Below, piece by piece: positions 30,054 through 40,064 of a stretch of 64,000 nucleotides of DNA (the first letter of the stretch is position 1; the number at the start of each line of letters is the position of its first letter). The DNA is from Deltaproteobacteria bacterium. Its GTDB lineage: Bacteria > Myxococcota_A > UBA9160 > JAJDAL01. The translations under genes were made by a program, and so were the position numbers. The notes beneath the pieces were generated by a model that made no database searches, was not told the DNA's origin, and was given only the letters and a program-made list of their open reading frames with translations. The stretch is from positions 1 to 64,000 of the forward strand of contig JAJDAL010000057.1 of NCBI GenBank assembly GCA_029261875.1, given 5' to 3'.

Positions 30054-31234
30054 GCGCGCGGCGCATCAGTATCCTCGGGAGCACCGGCAGCGTCGGTGAA
30101 CAGACGCTTGCCGTGGCGGAAGAGTTCCCGGAGAAATTCCAGGTCACCGGACTTGCCGCCGGTCGCAACGTGGAGAAGCTCGCTTCCCAGGTCCGCCGGT
30201 TTTCTCCGCCGATCGTGTCGGTCGCAGATGAGAAATGCGCGCAGGCGCTGCGCGATGCCATCGGCTCTCAGTCGGTGGAAATCCTGACCGGCGCTACGGG
30301 GCTCGACGCCGTCGCGCAATGCGAGAGCGATCTCGTCGTTGCAGCCTTGGTGGGTGCCGTGGGCCTCGGCCCGACCCTCGCGGCGATCCGAGCCGGTCGC
30401 GACGTTGCGCTGGCGAACAAGGAAGTGATGGTGATGGCGGGTGCGTTGGTGTTGCGCGAAGTCCAACGCCAGGGGGTTCGCTTGCTGCCGGTGGACAGTG
30501 AACACAGCGCGATTTTTCAGGTTCTCGAAGGACAGCGGCGCGAAGACATCGCCAAGGTGATCTTGACGGCCTCCGGGGGGCCATTTCGCACCTGGACGCC
30601 GGAGCGAATGGCCAAGGCGAGCGTGGCCGAAGCGCTCAAACACCCCAATTGGGACATGGGTCCGAAGATCACGATCGATTCCGCGACCCTCATGAACAAG
30701 GGGCTCGAGGTCATCGAGGCGCGTTGGTTGTTCGACGTTGCGCCGGAATTCATCGATGTCGTGGTTCATCCCCAATCGATCATTCATTCGATGGTGGAGT
30801 TTTGTGACGGATCCGTGCTCGCCCAACTCGGCTTGCCCGACATGCGGGTCCCCATCGCCGTCGCCCTTGCCCATCCGGAGCGCCTTCCTCTGGAACTTCC
30901 GCGATTGGATCTGGCAACCGCCGGCCGCCTCGATTTCGAAGTGCCCGATCGCAAGCGCTTTCCCTGTTTGGACCTGGCGTACGCGGCGCTTCGCGGCAGC
31001 GAACTCGCGCCCGCGGTGGTGAACGCCGCCAATGAAGTCTCCGTGGCTCGCTTTCTCGATGGGGCGATCCCCTTTCCGGCGATCGCGTCGATCAACTCCG
31101 CCGTGCTGGATGAACACCTGCGCCACAGCGCCGGCAGCTCCGTGCGGGATCTCGACGACGTGGGCGAAGCCGACGCTTGGGCGCGTGCGTTCGCAACGGA
31201 GCAGAAGACGACTCAACCGGGGAGATGCGTATGA
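30050..31234 (+). CDS. dxr: 1-deoxy-D-xylulose 5-phosphate reductoisomerase
   Basis: Dxr is the second enzyme of the MEP pathway and feeds isoprenoid precursors to UppS. The NADPH loop GSTGSVGEQTL is at the N-terminus; ALANKEVMVMAG, LLPVDSEHSAIFQ, TASGGPFR and WDMGPKITIDSATLMNKGLE (in part) are intact. The GTG start at 30050 overlaps the uppS stop (GTGA), giving 394 residues. Confidence 0.97.
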   Translation: MSARRISILGSTGSVGEQTLAVAEEFPEKFQVTGLAAGRNVEKLASQVRRFSPPIVSVADEKCAQALRDAIGSQSVEILTGATGLDAVAQCESDLVVAALVGAVGLGPTLAAIRAGRDVALANKEVMVMAGALVLREVQRQGVRLLPVDSEHSAIFQVLEGQRREDIAKVILTASGGPFRTWTPERMAKASVAEALKHPNWDMGPKITIDSATLMNKGLEVIEARWLFDVAPEFIDVVVHPQSIIHSMVEFCDGSVLAQLGLPDMRVPIAVALAHPERLPLELPRLDLATAGRLDFEVPDRKRFPCLDLAYAALRGSELAPAVVNAANEVSVARFLDGAIPFPAIASINSAVLDEHLRHSAGSSVRDLDDVGEADAWARAFATEQKTTQPGRCV

Positions 31235-32904
31235 CGGGTTTTATCTCTGGCTTGGGCGCTTTCGTCTTGATGCTCGGCATCTTGATCTTCATCCACGAAC
31301 TCGGTCATTTCCTGGTCGCCAAGATGTGTGGCGTTCGGGTCCTCAAATTCTCGCTCGGTTTCGGGCCGCCGGTCGGCTTTGGGCGCTTCCGCATGGCGTG
31401 GCACCGGGGCGGTACGGATTACGTCGTGGCTTGGTTTCCACTGGGTGGGTTCGTCAAGATGCTGGGCGAAAACCCCGACGAGGCCGACAGCGAGGAAGTC
31501 GACGCCGATCCCGAGCACGCCCTGGACCGTAAGCCCGTTTGGCAGAAGCTCGCCATCGTCTTTGCCGGACCGGTGATGAACCTCGTTCTGCCGATTTTCG
31601 TGTTCACCGGCACGCTGTTCGCCGGAATCGATCGCCCGGCTCCCGTCATCGGGAATATCGAACGCGGTGCACCCGCGGCGGAAGTGGGTCTCTCGGTGGG
31701 GGACCGGGTTCTCACTGTGGGAGGCGAAGAAGTCACGTGGTGGGACGACGTCCGCAGCCACGTGCGAAGCGCGCCCGGCGAATCGGTCGAATTCGAAGTC
31801 GAGCGCGACGGTGCCCGGCTGCGGATCGTCGTGCCCGTCGCCGCGCGTACGGGACTCGACGAGTTCGGAACGGTTCAAACCATCGGTTTCGCGGGGATCG
31901 AGCACAACCGCTTGCGCGCCATGATCGGGATCCCCAAGGCGGATGCGCCGGCGGCCACGGCGGGACTTCGCAGTGGCGATCGCATCCAACGCGTGGCTGA
32001 AACCAGTGTGGAAGACTGGTCGGGCTTGGCGAATGCATACGCGCAAGTGACGGGAATTGCGGAAGTCGAAGTGGAGCGGGGTTCGGGCGACTCCGTGGAA
32101 TCGGTGGTGATGCAGGTGCCCGCGCTCGGAAGTCTCGATGCGCTCGGCGTGATTCCCGCAACCGCACTCATCCAGCAAGTGACGCCGGATTCCGCCGCCG
32201 ATGAGGCGGGACTCGCCCTCGGAGACCTGATTCTCGCCGTCGACGGGAATCCCGTTGGGAGCTTCGCGAGTTTCGCGGAAACCGTTCGATCGAGTAAAGG
32301 ACGCAGTCTCTCCATCGCCTATGCGCGAGCCGGCGAAAACCACGTCGTGGAAATTCAACCGCGCATCGATCGCGTCGATACGGGGTTGGGGATCGAGGAA
32401 GACCGTTACCTGATTGGCATTGCGGCCCAACCGGCCGCGTTGATCGGAGCCGTCGCCGAGGACCAGGAGCGCAATCCCTTCGTCGCGGTGCCGCGCGCCG
32501 TCGAGATGACGGTGGATACGACGCGCACGTTCCTGCGCGGTCTCGGAAAGCTCGTGACCGGCGAGGTTTCGAGGAAGCAGGTAGGCGGGCCCATTCTGAT
32601 CGCCGAGATCGCACACAACGCCTTTCAACGCGGTTGGGAGGCGTATCTCTCGGTGTTGGTGTTGATCAGCATCAACTTGGGAATCCTGAACTTGCTCCCC
32701 ATCCCGGTGCTCGACGGGGGGCAAGCGCTGATCTTTGCGATCGAAGGGATCAAGCGCTCGCCGGTTTCCCTGCGAACGCGCGAAATCGCGCAACAGATCG
32801 GTCTCACCATGCTCATCCTCTTGATGGGTCTCGCGTTCTGGAACGACCTTGCGCGCCACTGGGGATCCTTCGTGGATTTCCTGCGCGACCGCGCCGGCCT
32901 CTAG
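31231..32904 (+). CDS. rseP: RseP/RasP-type site-2 membrane metalloprotease with three PDZ domains
   Basis: This is an intramembrane zinc protease that cleaves anti-sigma factors and signal-peptide remnants. The HExxH motif (HELGH) is at residues 22-26, in the first membrane span, and the partner motif NLLPIPVLDGG is at ~487-497. Between them I count three PDZ-like cores: IERGAPAAEVGLSVGDRVL (~143-161), IPKADAPAATAGLRSGDRI (~234-252) and VTPDSAADEAGLALGDLIL (~317-335). E. coli RseP has two, which explains 557 residues here against about 450. The ATG at 31231 overlaps the dxr stop (ATGA). The zinc-finger anti-sigma protein encoded at 6575-8194 is a conceivable substrate, without direct evidence. 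Confidence 0.93.
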   Translation: MTGFISGLGAFVLMLGILIFIHELGHFLVAKMCGVRVLKFSLGFGPPVGFGRFRMAWHRGGTDYVVAWFPLGGFVKMLGENPDEADSEEVDADPEHALDRKPVWQKLAIVFAGPVMNLVLPIFVFTGTLFAGIDRPAPVIGNIERGAPAAEVGLSVGDRVLTVGGEEVTWWDDVRSHVRSAPGESVEFEVERDGARLRIVVPVAARTGLDEFGTVQTIGFAGIEHNRLRAMIGIPKADAPAATAGLRSGDRIQRVAETSVEDWSGLANAYAQVTGIAEVEVERGSGDSVESVVMQVPALGSLDALGVIPATALIQQVTPDSAADEAGLALGDLILAVDGNPVGSFASFAETVRSSKGRSLSIAYARAGENHVVEIQPRIDRVDTGLGIEEDRYLIGIAAQPAALIGAVAEDQERNPFVAVPRAVEMTVDTTRTFLRGLGKLVTGEVSRKQVGGPILIAEIAHNAFQRGWEAYLSVLVLISINLGILNLLPIPVLDGGQALIFAIEGIKRSPVSLRTREIAQQIGLTMLILLMGLAFWNDLARHWGSFVDFLRDRAGL

Positions 32905-32924
32905 ACGACCGTCGCGAGACCTCC

Positions 32925-33644
32925 GTGCGTCTGCTCGCCATCGATTCCGCCACGGGTTTTGCCGGGGCTGCGGTTTTCGAAGCCGGGAAGCTTCGGTCCG
33001 TCGCGTCGAAGCAATCGCGGGGCGCTCCCTCGGAATTGCTGTTGCCGACGCTCGACGAGGTGCTTCGGGCGGCGGGGTTGCGTCCGGAAGAAATCGAAGC
33101 GGTGGCGGTCTCCGTGGGACCCGGGTCGTTTTCGGGCTTGCGGGTCGCCGTTGCGACGGTCAAGGGACTGATCTTCGGGCGCGATTGCCCGGTGGCCGCA
33201 GTCTCTACGCTGGCGGCGCTCGCGCGGGCGGGCGGCCGGGTCGAGGGGGGCGTCGTGGCATTGCTCGATGCCCAACGCGGAGAGGTCTTTGCGGGAGCGT
33301 TCGACGCTCGTGGGGAGGGTTCGCGCCCGGAGTTGCCGTTGGGGATCTATACCCCGGAAGCGTTGGCGGCTCGGCTGCCGGTGGGCTTCACCCTGGTCGA
33401 AGATGCCCTGGGAAGGGCGGAGGAGGGCGTGGAAGCCCATCTGGACCCGGCCTTCGAGCGGGTACGGCCGCTCCCGCAGGCGCGGATTGCCGCGGTGGGG
33501 GAGCTCGGCCTGTGGCAGATCCGAGCCGGGCAGGCAATCGCGGGAGACGCCCTGATCCCCCTCTACGGACGCCGAGCCGAGGCCGAGGTCCGGCGCACCG
33601 GCGAGCCCGCCGAGGGCCGGATCCGCCGTTTTGACACCCCCTGA
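32925..33644 (+). CDS. tsaB: tRNA threonylcarbamoyladenosine biosynthesis protein TsaB
   Basis: TsaB is an ASKHA-fold scaffold that partners TsaD and TsaE in the t6A37 modification of ANN-decoding tRNAs. The N-terminus [16 protein letters not shown], the [20 protein letters not shown] motif (20 residues) and [14 protein letters not shown] are typical. The start is a GTG at 32925, giving 239 residues. It closes the rpsB-rseP run. Confidence 0.92.
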   Translation: MRLLAIDSATGFAGAAVFEAGKLRSVASKQSRGAPSELLLPTLDEVLRAAGLRPEEIEAVAVSVGPGSFSGLRVAVATVKGLIFGRDCPVAAVSTLAALARAGGRVEGGVVALLDAQRGEVFAGAFDARGEGSRPELPLGIYTPEALAARLPVGFTLVEDALGRAEEGVEAHLDPAFERVRPLPQARIAAVGELGLWQIRAGQAIAGDALIPLYGRRAEAEVRRTGEPAEGRIRRFDTP

Positions 33645-33763
33645 GGAGTCGTTTACGTTCGCGGGGTTACGCGCGTGCCAGGCTCACGAGACCGCGGCCA
33701 CCAGGCCCAACCCCTGCCGCAATGAGAACGCGGTTTCCAATGCGTTGGAGACCCGCGACTAGG

Positions 33764-35485
33764 ATGACCCAGGTGAAAACCACCGGATCAGACATTCTGA
33801 TTGAGTGCCTCAAAGCCGAAGGGGTCGACGTCGTGTTCGGCCACCCCGGTGGCGCGGTGCTGTTCATTTACGACGCGATCTATCGCCACGGATTTCGCCA
33901 CGTCCTGGCGCGTCACGAACAGGGCGCGGTCCACATGGCCGATGGCTATGCGCGCGCGAGCGGGCGACCGGGTGTCGCGTTGGTGACGTCGGGGCCCGCC
34001 CTGACCAATGCGATCACCGGGATCGCCACCGCGTATGCGGATTCGATTCCGATGGTCGTGTTTTCGGGCCAGGTCGCGACCAACGCCATCGGCAGCGATG
34101 CGTTCCAAGAAGCGGACAATGTCGGGCTCACGCGACCGGTTACGAAGCACAATTACCTGGTGAAAGATGCGCGCGATCTGGCGCCCATCATCAAAGAAGC
34201 GTTCTACATTGCGACTTCCGGTCGACCGGGGCCGGTGCTCGTCGACATTCCCAAAGACGTGAGCAACCAGGAAGCGGAGTTCCACTATCCCAAAGAGATC
34301 GCCCTCGATCACTACCAACCGCGTTACGAGGGGCATTGGGGTCAGATCAAGAAGGCCCTCGCCATGATCCTCCAGGCCGAGCGCCCGGTGATCTACTTCG
34401 GGGGCGGTGTGATTCTCTCGGGAGCGTCGAAGGAACTCATGGAGTTCGTGCAGCGGCTACGCGCACCGACGACCTACACGCTGATGGGGATCGGTGGCAT
34501 TCCCGGCGATCACCCCTGTTCATTGGGCATGTTGGGAATGCACGGAACCTATCGCGCGAATCTCGCAGTGGATCAGAGCGATTGCCTGGTCGCCATAGGC
34601 GCGCGGTTCGACGACCGCGTGACGGGCAAGCTCGACGAGTTCAGTACGCGTTCGCGCAAGATCCACATCGATATCGACCCGACCACGATTCGCAAGACCG
34701 TTCACGTCGACATCCCGATCGTGGGGGACGTGCGGAACTGTTTGCAGAAGCTCCTCAAGCTGCTGGGCGACGACCCGGACCTGTCGCGCTTCCACGAGCG
34801 CATCGCGCCCTGGTGGAGCCAGATCGAGACCTGGGACCAAGCGCACCCGATCGCGTACACCCAAGCGCCGGACGGCCCGCTGCTGCCTCAGTTCGTGATC
34901 GACAAGGTGTTTCAGATGACCCGCGGCAATGCGGTGGTGACCACGGACGTGGGACAGCACCAGATGTGGGCAGCCCAGTATTACCACTGCCAGGCCCCCA
35001 ACAACTGGGTGTCCTCGGGAGGGCTGGGGACCATGGGCTTTGGCCTGCCGTCCGCGGTCGGGGCCCAGGTCGCGCGGCCCAACGAGCTGGTCATCTGCAT
35101 CGCGGGCGACGGTTCGCTGCTCATGACGATTCAGGAACTCGTCACGGCGGTGGAGGAGAACCTCCCGGTCAAGGTGCTCATCATCAACAACCGCTATCTC
35201 GGCATGGTTCGCCAGTGGCAACAGTTGATCTACGACAATCACATCTCCGGCAGCGATCTCCACGTGGGGCCGGATTGGGTGAAGCTCGCGGACGCCATGG
35301 GCGCGCTGGGCTTGCGCGCGACGCAGGTCGACGAAGTGGAACCGGTGCTCGAACAGGCCTTCGCGCATCCGGGCCCGGTGGTGGTCGATTTCCGCGTGAG
35401 CGAAACCGAAAACTGTTATCCGATGGTCCCCTCGGGCTCGCCTTCCTCGAAGATGGTGCTCAGCGACCCGGACCCGATCGGGTAG
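33764..35485 (+). CDS. ilvB: Acetolactate synthase, large catalytic subunit
   Basis: This is the ThDP-dependent first common step of branched-chain amino-acid synthesis. The N-terminal block [15 protein letters not shown], the catalytic Glu region [18 protein letters not shown], the FAD-region and the ThDP/Mg motif [19 protein letters not shown] (in part) are intact. I chose the ATG at 33764 because it matches the usual N-terminus; an upstream in-frame ATG at 33722 would add 14 Arg-rich residues. No leader peptide with Ile/Leu/Val codons was found in the 119-base upstream gap. The regulatory subunit ilvH follows after 8 bases. Confidence 0.96.
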   Translation: MTQVKTTGSDILIECLKAEGVDVVFGHPGGAVLFIYDAIYRHGFRHVLARHEQGAVHMADGYARASGRPGVALVTSGPALTNAITGIATAYADSIPMVVFSGQVATNAIGSDAFQEADNVGLTRPVTKHNYLVKDARDLAPIIKEAFYIATSGRPGPVLVDIPKDVSNQEAEFHYPKEIALDHYQPRYEGHWGQIKKALAMILQAERPVIYFGGGVILSGASKELMEFVQRLRAPTTYTLMGIGGIPGDHPCSLGMLGMHGTYRANLAVDQSDCLVAIGARFDDRVTGKLDEFSTRSRKIHIDIDPTTIRKTVHVDIPIVGDVRNCLQKLLKLLGDDPDLSRFHERIAPWWSQIETWDQAHPIAYTQAPDGPLLPQFVIDKVFQMTRGNAVVTTDVGQHQMWAAQYYHCQAPNNWVSSGGLGTMGFGLPSAVGAQVARPNELVICIAGDGSLLMTIQELVTAVEENLPVKVLIINNRYLGMVRQWQQLIYDNHISGSDLHVGPDWVKLADAMGALGLRATQVDEVEPVLEQAFAHPGPVVVDFRVSETENCYPMVPSGSPSSKMVLSDPDPIG

Positions 35486-35493
35486 GGGGTCGA

Positions 35494-35970
35494 ATGCGTC
35501 ACACGATCTCGATCACGGTGCGAAACGAATTCGGTGTGCTTTCCCGGGTTGCGGGGATGTTCAGTGGCCGCGGCTACAACATCGACAGCCTGAATGTGGC
35601 ACCGACGCTCGACGAGAAAGTCTCCCACATGACGATCGTGACCCATGGGGACGACGACACCATCGAGCAGATTACCAAGCAGCTCCACAAGCTGATCGAC
35701 GTCATGACGGTGAAGGATCACACGGGTACGGAATTCGTGGCGCGTGAATTGGCCATGCTGAAGGTGTCACCCAGCCCGGAGTCGCGTCCGGAAGTCATGC
35801 GCATCGCTGAAATCTTTCGGGGCAAGATCGTCGACGTCTCGGCCAAATCGTTCGTCATCGAAGTGACGGGCTCCCGGCAGAAGATCGACGCGATCACCCG
35901 CTTGCTCGAGCCCTTGGGGCTTACAAACCTGGTGCAGACAGGCCCACTCGTCGTGGGTCGAGGGAGTTGA
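35494..35970 (+). CDS. ilvH: Acetolactate synthase, small regulatory subunit
   Basis: The ACT domain spans residues ~3-75 ([21 protein letters not shown], in part, then [10 protein letters not shown]) and provides valine feedback inhibition of IlvB. The C-terminal ALS_ss domain follows. The length of 158 matches the standard 160-residue IlvH/IlvN. Confidence 0.96.
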   Translation: MRHTISITVRNEFGVLSRVAGMFSGRGYNIDSLNVAPTLDEKVSHMTIVTHGDDDTIEQITKQLHKLIDVMTVKDHTGTEFVARELAMLKVSPSPESRPEVMRIAEIFRGKIVDVSAKSFVIEVTGSRQKIDAITRLLEPLGLTNLVQTGPLVVGRGS

Positions 35971-35975
35971 ACAGA

Positions 35976-36998
35976 ATGTCATTGCGAATCTTTTACGACA
36001 AGGACGCGGATCTGGGGCGGCTCGATGGAAAAACCGTCGCCATCATCGGATACGGAAGCCAAGGCCACGCCCACGCCCTGAACCTTCGGGATTCCGGCGT
36101 CCGGGTCGTGGTGGGGCTGCGCAAAGATTCGACTTCGCGCCCCAAGGCGGAAAACGAAGGCCTGCGCGTGTTGACGCCCGGGGAAGCCGCCCACGAGGCC
36201 CAGGTCGTAATGTTGACGCTGCCCGATGAACGCATGGCGGACATCTACAAAGAAGACATCGAACCGCACCTCGCGGACGGCGACTACCTGGCGGTGGCGC
36301 ACGGCTTCAATATCCATTTCGGCCAGATCACGCCGCCGGAGAACGTCAACGTCTTCATGGCGGCACCGAAAGGACCGGGACACACCGTGCGCGGCCATTA
36401 CGAAGCGGGCAAGGGAGTCCCGTCGCTGGTGGCCGTTCACGCGGATCCTGCGGGCGACACCCTCGAGATCGCGCTCGCCTATGCGAAGGGAATTGGCGCC
36501 GGGCGCGCGGGCATCATCGAAACGAACTTTCGGGAAGAGACCGAAACGGATCTCTTCGGCGAGCAGGCGGTTCTGTGCGGAGGGCTCACGGCCCTCATGA
36601 CCGCGGGTTACGAAACCCTCGTCGACGCCGGATATTCACCGGAGATGGCGTACTTCGAGACCATCCACGAAGTGAAGTTGATCGTGGATCTGATCTACGA
36701 AGGCGGCATCGCGAACATGCGGTACTCGATTTCCAACACCGCGGAATACGGAGACCTGACGCGGGGGCCGCGCGTCGTGGACGACGGGACGCGCGCTCGA
36801 ATGAAGGAGATCTTGCGGGAAATCCAATCGGGACAATTCGCGCGGGAATTCATTCTCGAGAATCGCGCCGGGAATCCCGGATTCAAAGCGCTGGCGCGCG
36901 AAGGTCAAGAGCACGACCTCGAGCGCGTGGGCGCGAAACTGCGCGGACTCATGCCCTGGCTCGCGGAGAAGCGGCTGGTGGATCGAAGCAAGAACTGA
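35976..36998 (+). CDS. ilvC: Ketol-acid reductoisomerase
   Basis: IlvC is the NADPH-dependent second enzyme of valine and isoleucine synthesis (class I, 340 residues). The dinucleotide loop [10 protein letters not shown] is at residues 25-34, and [20 protein letters not shown] (20 residues) and [16 protein letters not shown] are present. The ATG at 35976 is preferred; an in-frame TTG nine bases upstream is an alternative. Five bases separate it from ilvH. Confidence 0.97.
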   Translation: MSLRIFYDKDADLGRLDGKTVAIIGYGSQGHAHALNLRDSGVRVVVGLRKDSTSRPKAENEGLRVLTPGEAAHEAQVVMLTLPDERMADIYKEDIEPHLADGDYLAVAHGFNIHFGQITPPENVNVFMAAPKGPGHTVRGHYEAGKGVPSLVAVHADPAGDTLEIALAYAKGIGAGRAGIIETNFREETETDLFGEQAVLCGGLTALMTAGYETLVDAGYSPEMAYFETIHEVKLIVDLIYEGGIANMRYSISNTAEYGDLTRGPRVVDDGTRARMKEILREIQSGQFAREFILENRAGNPGFKALAREGQEHDLERVGAKLRGLMPWLAEKRLVDRSKN

Positions 36999-37004
36999 GG
37001 GGCT

Positions 37005-37691
37005 GTGGAACCCGATACCCAGAACGACCCGTCGCCTGTCTTCGTCGAACGTCCCACGGAACCCGTGGTGGTCGACGCGTTCGTGCTCGGGTTGGTCCCC
37101 CTGGCCCTCGCGGGCTGTGCGGCGCTTCTGGGATGGACGGCAATCGCGACGCTGTTTCTGGGTCTCTCGGTCTTCGTCGCCGCCTTTTTCCGCAATCCCA
37201 ATCGCGTGATTCCCGGCGACGAAGACACGGTCGTGTCGCCTGCGGACGGACGCGTGATCGATGTCGGGGAAATCGAAGAAGAGGATGGCCAGAAGTCGCT
37301 GCGCATTGGGATCTTCCTCTCGGTCTTCAACGTGCACGTCAACCGGATGCCGCTCGCGGGGCGCGTGACGAGCGTGACGCGCCACGGGGGACGCTTCCTG
37401 GCCGCCTTCAATCCGAAGGCCGAGACCGAAAACGTGCGTTGCGAACTCCGTCTCGAAACCAGCCGGGGCGCGCGGATCCGGGTGGTGCAGATCACGGGCC
37501 TGATCGCGCGGCGGATCGTCTGTCACCCCGTCGTCGGCGAATGGGTGAACCGGGGCGAACGCTACGGGTTGATCCGCTTCGGCTCCCGCACGGACGTGAT
37601 CTTGCCGAGCGATGCACAGCCGCGCGTCGCCAAGGGCGACCGCGTTCGCGGTGGCAGCAGCGTTCTCGCGGTATTGCGTGGCGCGACATGA
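37005..37691 (+). CDS. psd: Phosphatidylserine decarboxylase
   Basis: Psd makes phosphatidylethanolamine from phosphatidylserine at the membrane. It is the short (~215-230 residue) type, with two hydrophobic segments near residues 25-60, the FNVHVNRMPLAG motif, and the self-cleavage site RGGSSVLAVL near the C-terminus, where the Ser becomes the pyruvoyl group. The GTG start follows ilvC by six bases. The stop overlaps the pssA start (ATGA). Confidence 0.94.
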   Translation: MEPDTQNDPSPVFVERPTEPVVVDAFVLGLVPLALAGCAALLGWTAIATLFLGLSVFVAAFFRNPNRVIPGDEDTVVSPADGRVIDVGEIEEEDGQKSLRIGIFLSVFNVHVNRMPLAGRVTSVTRHGGRFLAAFNPKAETENVRCELRLETSRGARIRVVQITGLIARRIVCHPVVGEWVNRGERYGLIRFGSRTDVILPSDAQPRVAKGDRVRGGSSVLAVLRGAT

Positions 37692-38512
37692 GCGAAGAGA
37701 CGCCGGCCGTCGAAGACGTTCCGCGACGCCGTCGGCGCCCCCGGCGGCGGGGTGGCAAGAACCGCGGGCTCTATCTGCTGCCGCATCTCTTTACCACCGG
37801 CAATCTGTTCTTCGGCTTCTACGCGATCATCAAGGCCGCCCAGGGTCAGCCCGAGCAGGCGGCGCTCGGGATCGTGTTGGCGGGAATCTTCGACACCTTG
37901 GATGGGCGCGTGGCGCGCCTCGCGCGGGCGACGAGTGCGTTCGGTCGCGAGTACGATTCGATCGCGGATACCGTGTCCTTCGGTGTGGCCCCCGCGATGC
38001 TCGCCTACCACGCGGGAAACCTGGCGGTGCTGGGACGCGCGGGCTGGATCCTGACGTTCCTCTTCACGGTCTGCGCCGCCCTGCGCTTGGCGCGTTTCAA
38101 CGTTTCTCCCGGGCGTTATCCCGGCCGCTTCGAGGGCCTGCCGAGTCCCGCCGCGGCGGGCATGGTGGCGGCGACCCAATGGATCGTTTCGTTTCTTCGC
38201 GAAATCGGGAGCAGTTTCACGGTTCCCGAGTCCGTCGTTGCGATGAGTATCGCGGGGCTGGGACTCTTGATGGTGAGCGCCATTCCGTATCGAAGCTTCA
38301 AGGAATTCGATATGCGCCACCCGTTCCGCACGCTCGTCATGGTGGTCCTCGCGATTCTCTTGATCATCCTGGAGCCGAAGGTCACGCTCTTCGTGATCGG
38401 GATCGCGTACGTGGCCTCGGGGCCCATCGAGTGGGCCTGGCGGCGGATCGCCAAGCGTCCCCTCGAGCAACCCGTCGATCCCGAGCCCACGACGACTCCA
38501 CCCCAAGGTTGA
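37688..38512 (+). CDS. pssA: CDP-diacylglycerol-serine O-phosphatidyltransferase
   Basis: PssA condenses CDP-diacylglycerol with serine and so supplies Psd. The CDP-alcohol phosphotransferase motif (D-G-x2-A-R-x8-G-x3-D-x3-D) is readable in DTLDGRVARLARATSAFG followed by REYDSIAD. About six to eight membrane spans follow. An Arg-rich N-terminal stretch (residues 12-25) precedes the first span. The 4-base overlap with psd and the short gap to leuA place it in the ilv-leu operon. Confidence 0.95.
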   Translation: MSEETPAVEDVPRRRRRPRRRGGKNRGLYLLPHLFTTGNLFFGFYAIIKAAQGQPEQAALGIVLAGIFDTLDGRVARLARATSAFGREYDSIADTVSFGVAPAMLAYHAGNLAVLGRAGWILTFLFTVCAALRLARFNVSPGRYPGRFEGLPSPAAAGMVAATQWIVSFLREIGSSFTVPESVVAMSIAGLGLLMVSAIPYRSFKEFDMRHPFRTLVMVVLAILLIILEPKVTLFVIGIAYVASGPIEWAWRRIAKRPLEQPVDPEPTTTPPQG

Positions 38513-38516
38513 ACCC

Positions 38517-40064
38517 ATGAGCAACGAAATCATCCGGATCTTCGACACGACTCTCCGCGACGGCGAGCAATCGCCCGGTTGCAGCATGAATCTGAGCGAG
38601 AAGCTCACCTTGGCGCGCCAACTCGAGAAGCTCGGAGTCGACGTTCTCGAAGCCGGTTTCCCGATCGCGAGCGAAGGCGATTTCGAATCCGTGCGCGCGA
38701 TCGCCGGGGAGCTGCGCGAATCCATCGTCTGCGGCCTGGCGAGAACGGGTTCCGCAGACATCGAACGGGCCGCCGAGGCGCTCGAAGGCGCCGCCAAGCC
38801 GCGCATCCACACCTTCATCGCCACCAGCGACATTCATCTCGAACACAAGCTCCGCATGGGCCGGCAACAAGTCCTCGACGAGGTCGACCGGGCCGTGCGC
38901 CAAGCGCGCAGCTATTGCGACGACGTGGAATTCTCCGCCGAGGACGCGACCCGCTCCGATTGGGACTACCTCGTTCAAGTGTTCGAAGTGGCGCTCGAGG
39001 CCGGGGCGACGACCGTCAACGTGCCGGATACGGTGGGCTACACGACGCCCGGCGAATACCACGCCCTGATCGCGGAGCTGCGCAGCCGGGTGCGGGGAAT
39101 CGACAAGGCGGTCATCAGTCTACATTGTCACAACGATTTGGGGCTCGGTGTAGCGAATAGCCTGGCGGCGATCCGGGCCGGCGCGCGCCAGGTGGAGTGC
39201 ACGGTCAACGGCATCGGTGAGCGCGCGGGCAATACGGCGATGGAAGAGGTCGTCATGGCGTTGAAGACGCGCCCCGACGTCTACGAAGGAGTCGATACCA
39301 ACATTCGAACCACCGAGATCTATCCCACCAGTCGAATGCTGTCGTCCATCATCGGCGTGTCCGTCCAACCCAACAAAGCGATCGTGGGCGACAACGCGTT
39401 TGCCCACGAAGCGGGGATCCATCAGGATGGCGTGCTCAAGAACGCCATGACCTACGAGATCATGACGCCGCAATCGATCGGGCGGCCTTCCAACGAACTC
39501 GTGCTCGGCAAGCATTCCGGGCGTCACGCATTTCGCGATCGCCTCAGCGAATTGGGATTCGATTTGGCGGGCGATGAATTCGAGGGGGCGTTTCGTCGCT
39601 TCAAGGATCTCGCGGATCGCAAGAAGACGGTCTACAACGAGGACATCGAAGCCATCGTCGCGGATTCCGTGATCCGCTCGGACGATCGTTTCGAGCTGGG
39701 CGAGCTGGCGATCGTCAGCGGAACATTTCCCACGGCGACCGCCACCGTCGAACTCAGTGTCGAGGGCGACAAGCGCAAGACCAGCTCCGTGGGAATCGGC
39801 CCGGTGGATTCCGTCTTCAAGGCCATCGCTTGTTTGACGGACACCAAGGCGGAGCTGCTGCGTTACCAGGTCAATGCCATCACGGGCGGGATGGATGCCC
39901 AGGGGGAAGTCTCCGTTTCCCTTTCCGAGGACGGACGCCGGGTGATCGGCCACGGCGCCCACACGGACATCATCGTGGCGAGCGCGAAAGCGTACGTGCA
40001 CGCATTGAACAAGCTCGAGTGGCACAAACGTCGCCACAGCGTGAGCGAACCGAAAGGCATCTGA
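38517..40064 (+). CDS. leuA: 2-isopropylmalate synthase
   Basis: LeuA condenses acetyl-CoA with 2-oxoisovalerate in the first committed step of leucine synthesis. The [12 protein letters not shown] motif is at residues ~10-21, the metal ligands are in [13 protein letters not shown], and [16 protein letters not shown] follows. The C-terminal ~120 residues are the leucine-binding regulatory domain. The length of 515 is the standard long form. It overlaps leuB by one base (TGATG). leuC and leuD are not adjacent. Confidence 0.96.
   Translation: MSNEIIRIFDTTLRDGEQSPGCSMNLSEKLTLARQLEKLGVDVLEAGFPIASEGDFESVRAIAGELRESIVCGLARTGSADIERAAEALEGAAKPRIHTFIATSDIHLEHKLRMGRQQVLDEVDRAVRQARSYCDDVEFSAEDATRSDWDYLVQVFEVALEAGATTVNVPDTVGYTTPGEYHALIAELRSRVRGIDKAVISLHCHNDLGLGVANSLAAIRAGARQVECTVNGIGERAGNTAMEEVVMALKTRPDVYEGVDTNIRTTEIYPTSRMLSSIIGVSVQPNKAIVGDNAFAHEAGIHQDGVLKNAMTYEIMTPQSIGRPSNELVLGKHSGRHAFRDRLSELGFDLAGDEFEGAFRRFKDLADRKKTVYNEDIEAIVADSVIRSDDRFELGELAIVSGTFPTATATVELSVEGDKRKTSSVGIGPVDSVFKAIACLTDTKAELLRYQVNAITGGMDAQGEVSVSLSEDGRRVIGHGAHTDIIVASAKAYVHALNKLEWHKRRHSVSEPKGI

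Noticed and set aside
31213-32859. Minus-strand 548-codon frame
   Set aside because: It is a shadow of rseP, rich in His and Arg and without motifs.
33645-33763. Possible attenuator or leader peptide before ilvB
   Set aside because: Short frames here have no run of Ile, Val or Leu codons, and no terminator/antiterminator pair is visible.
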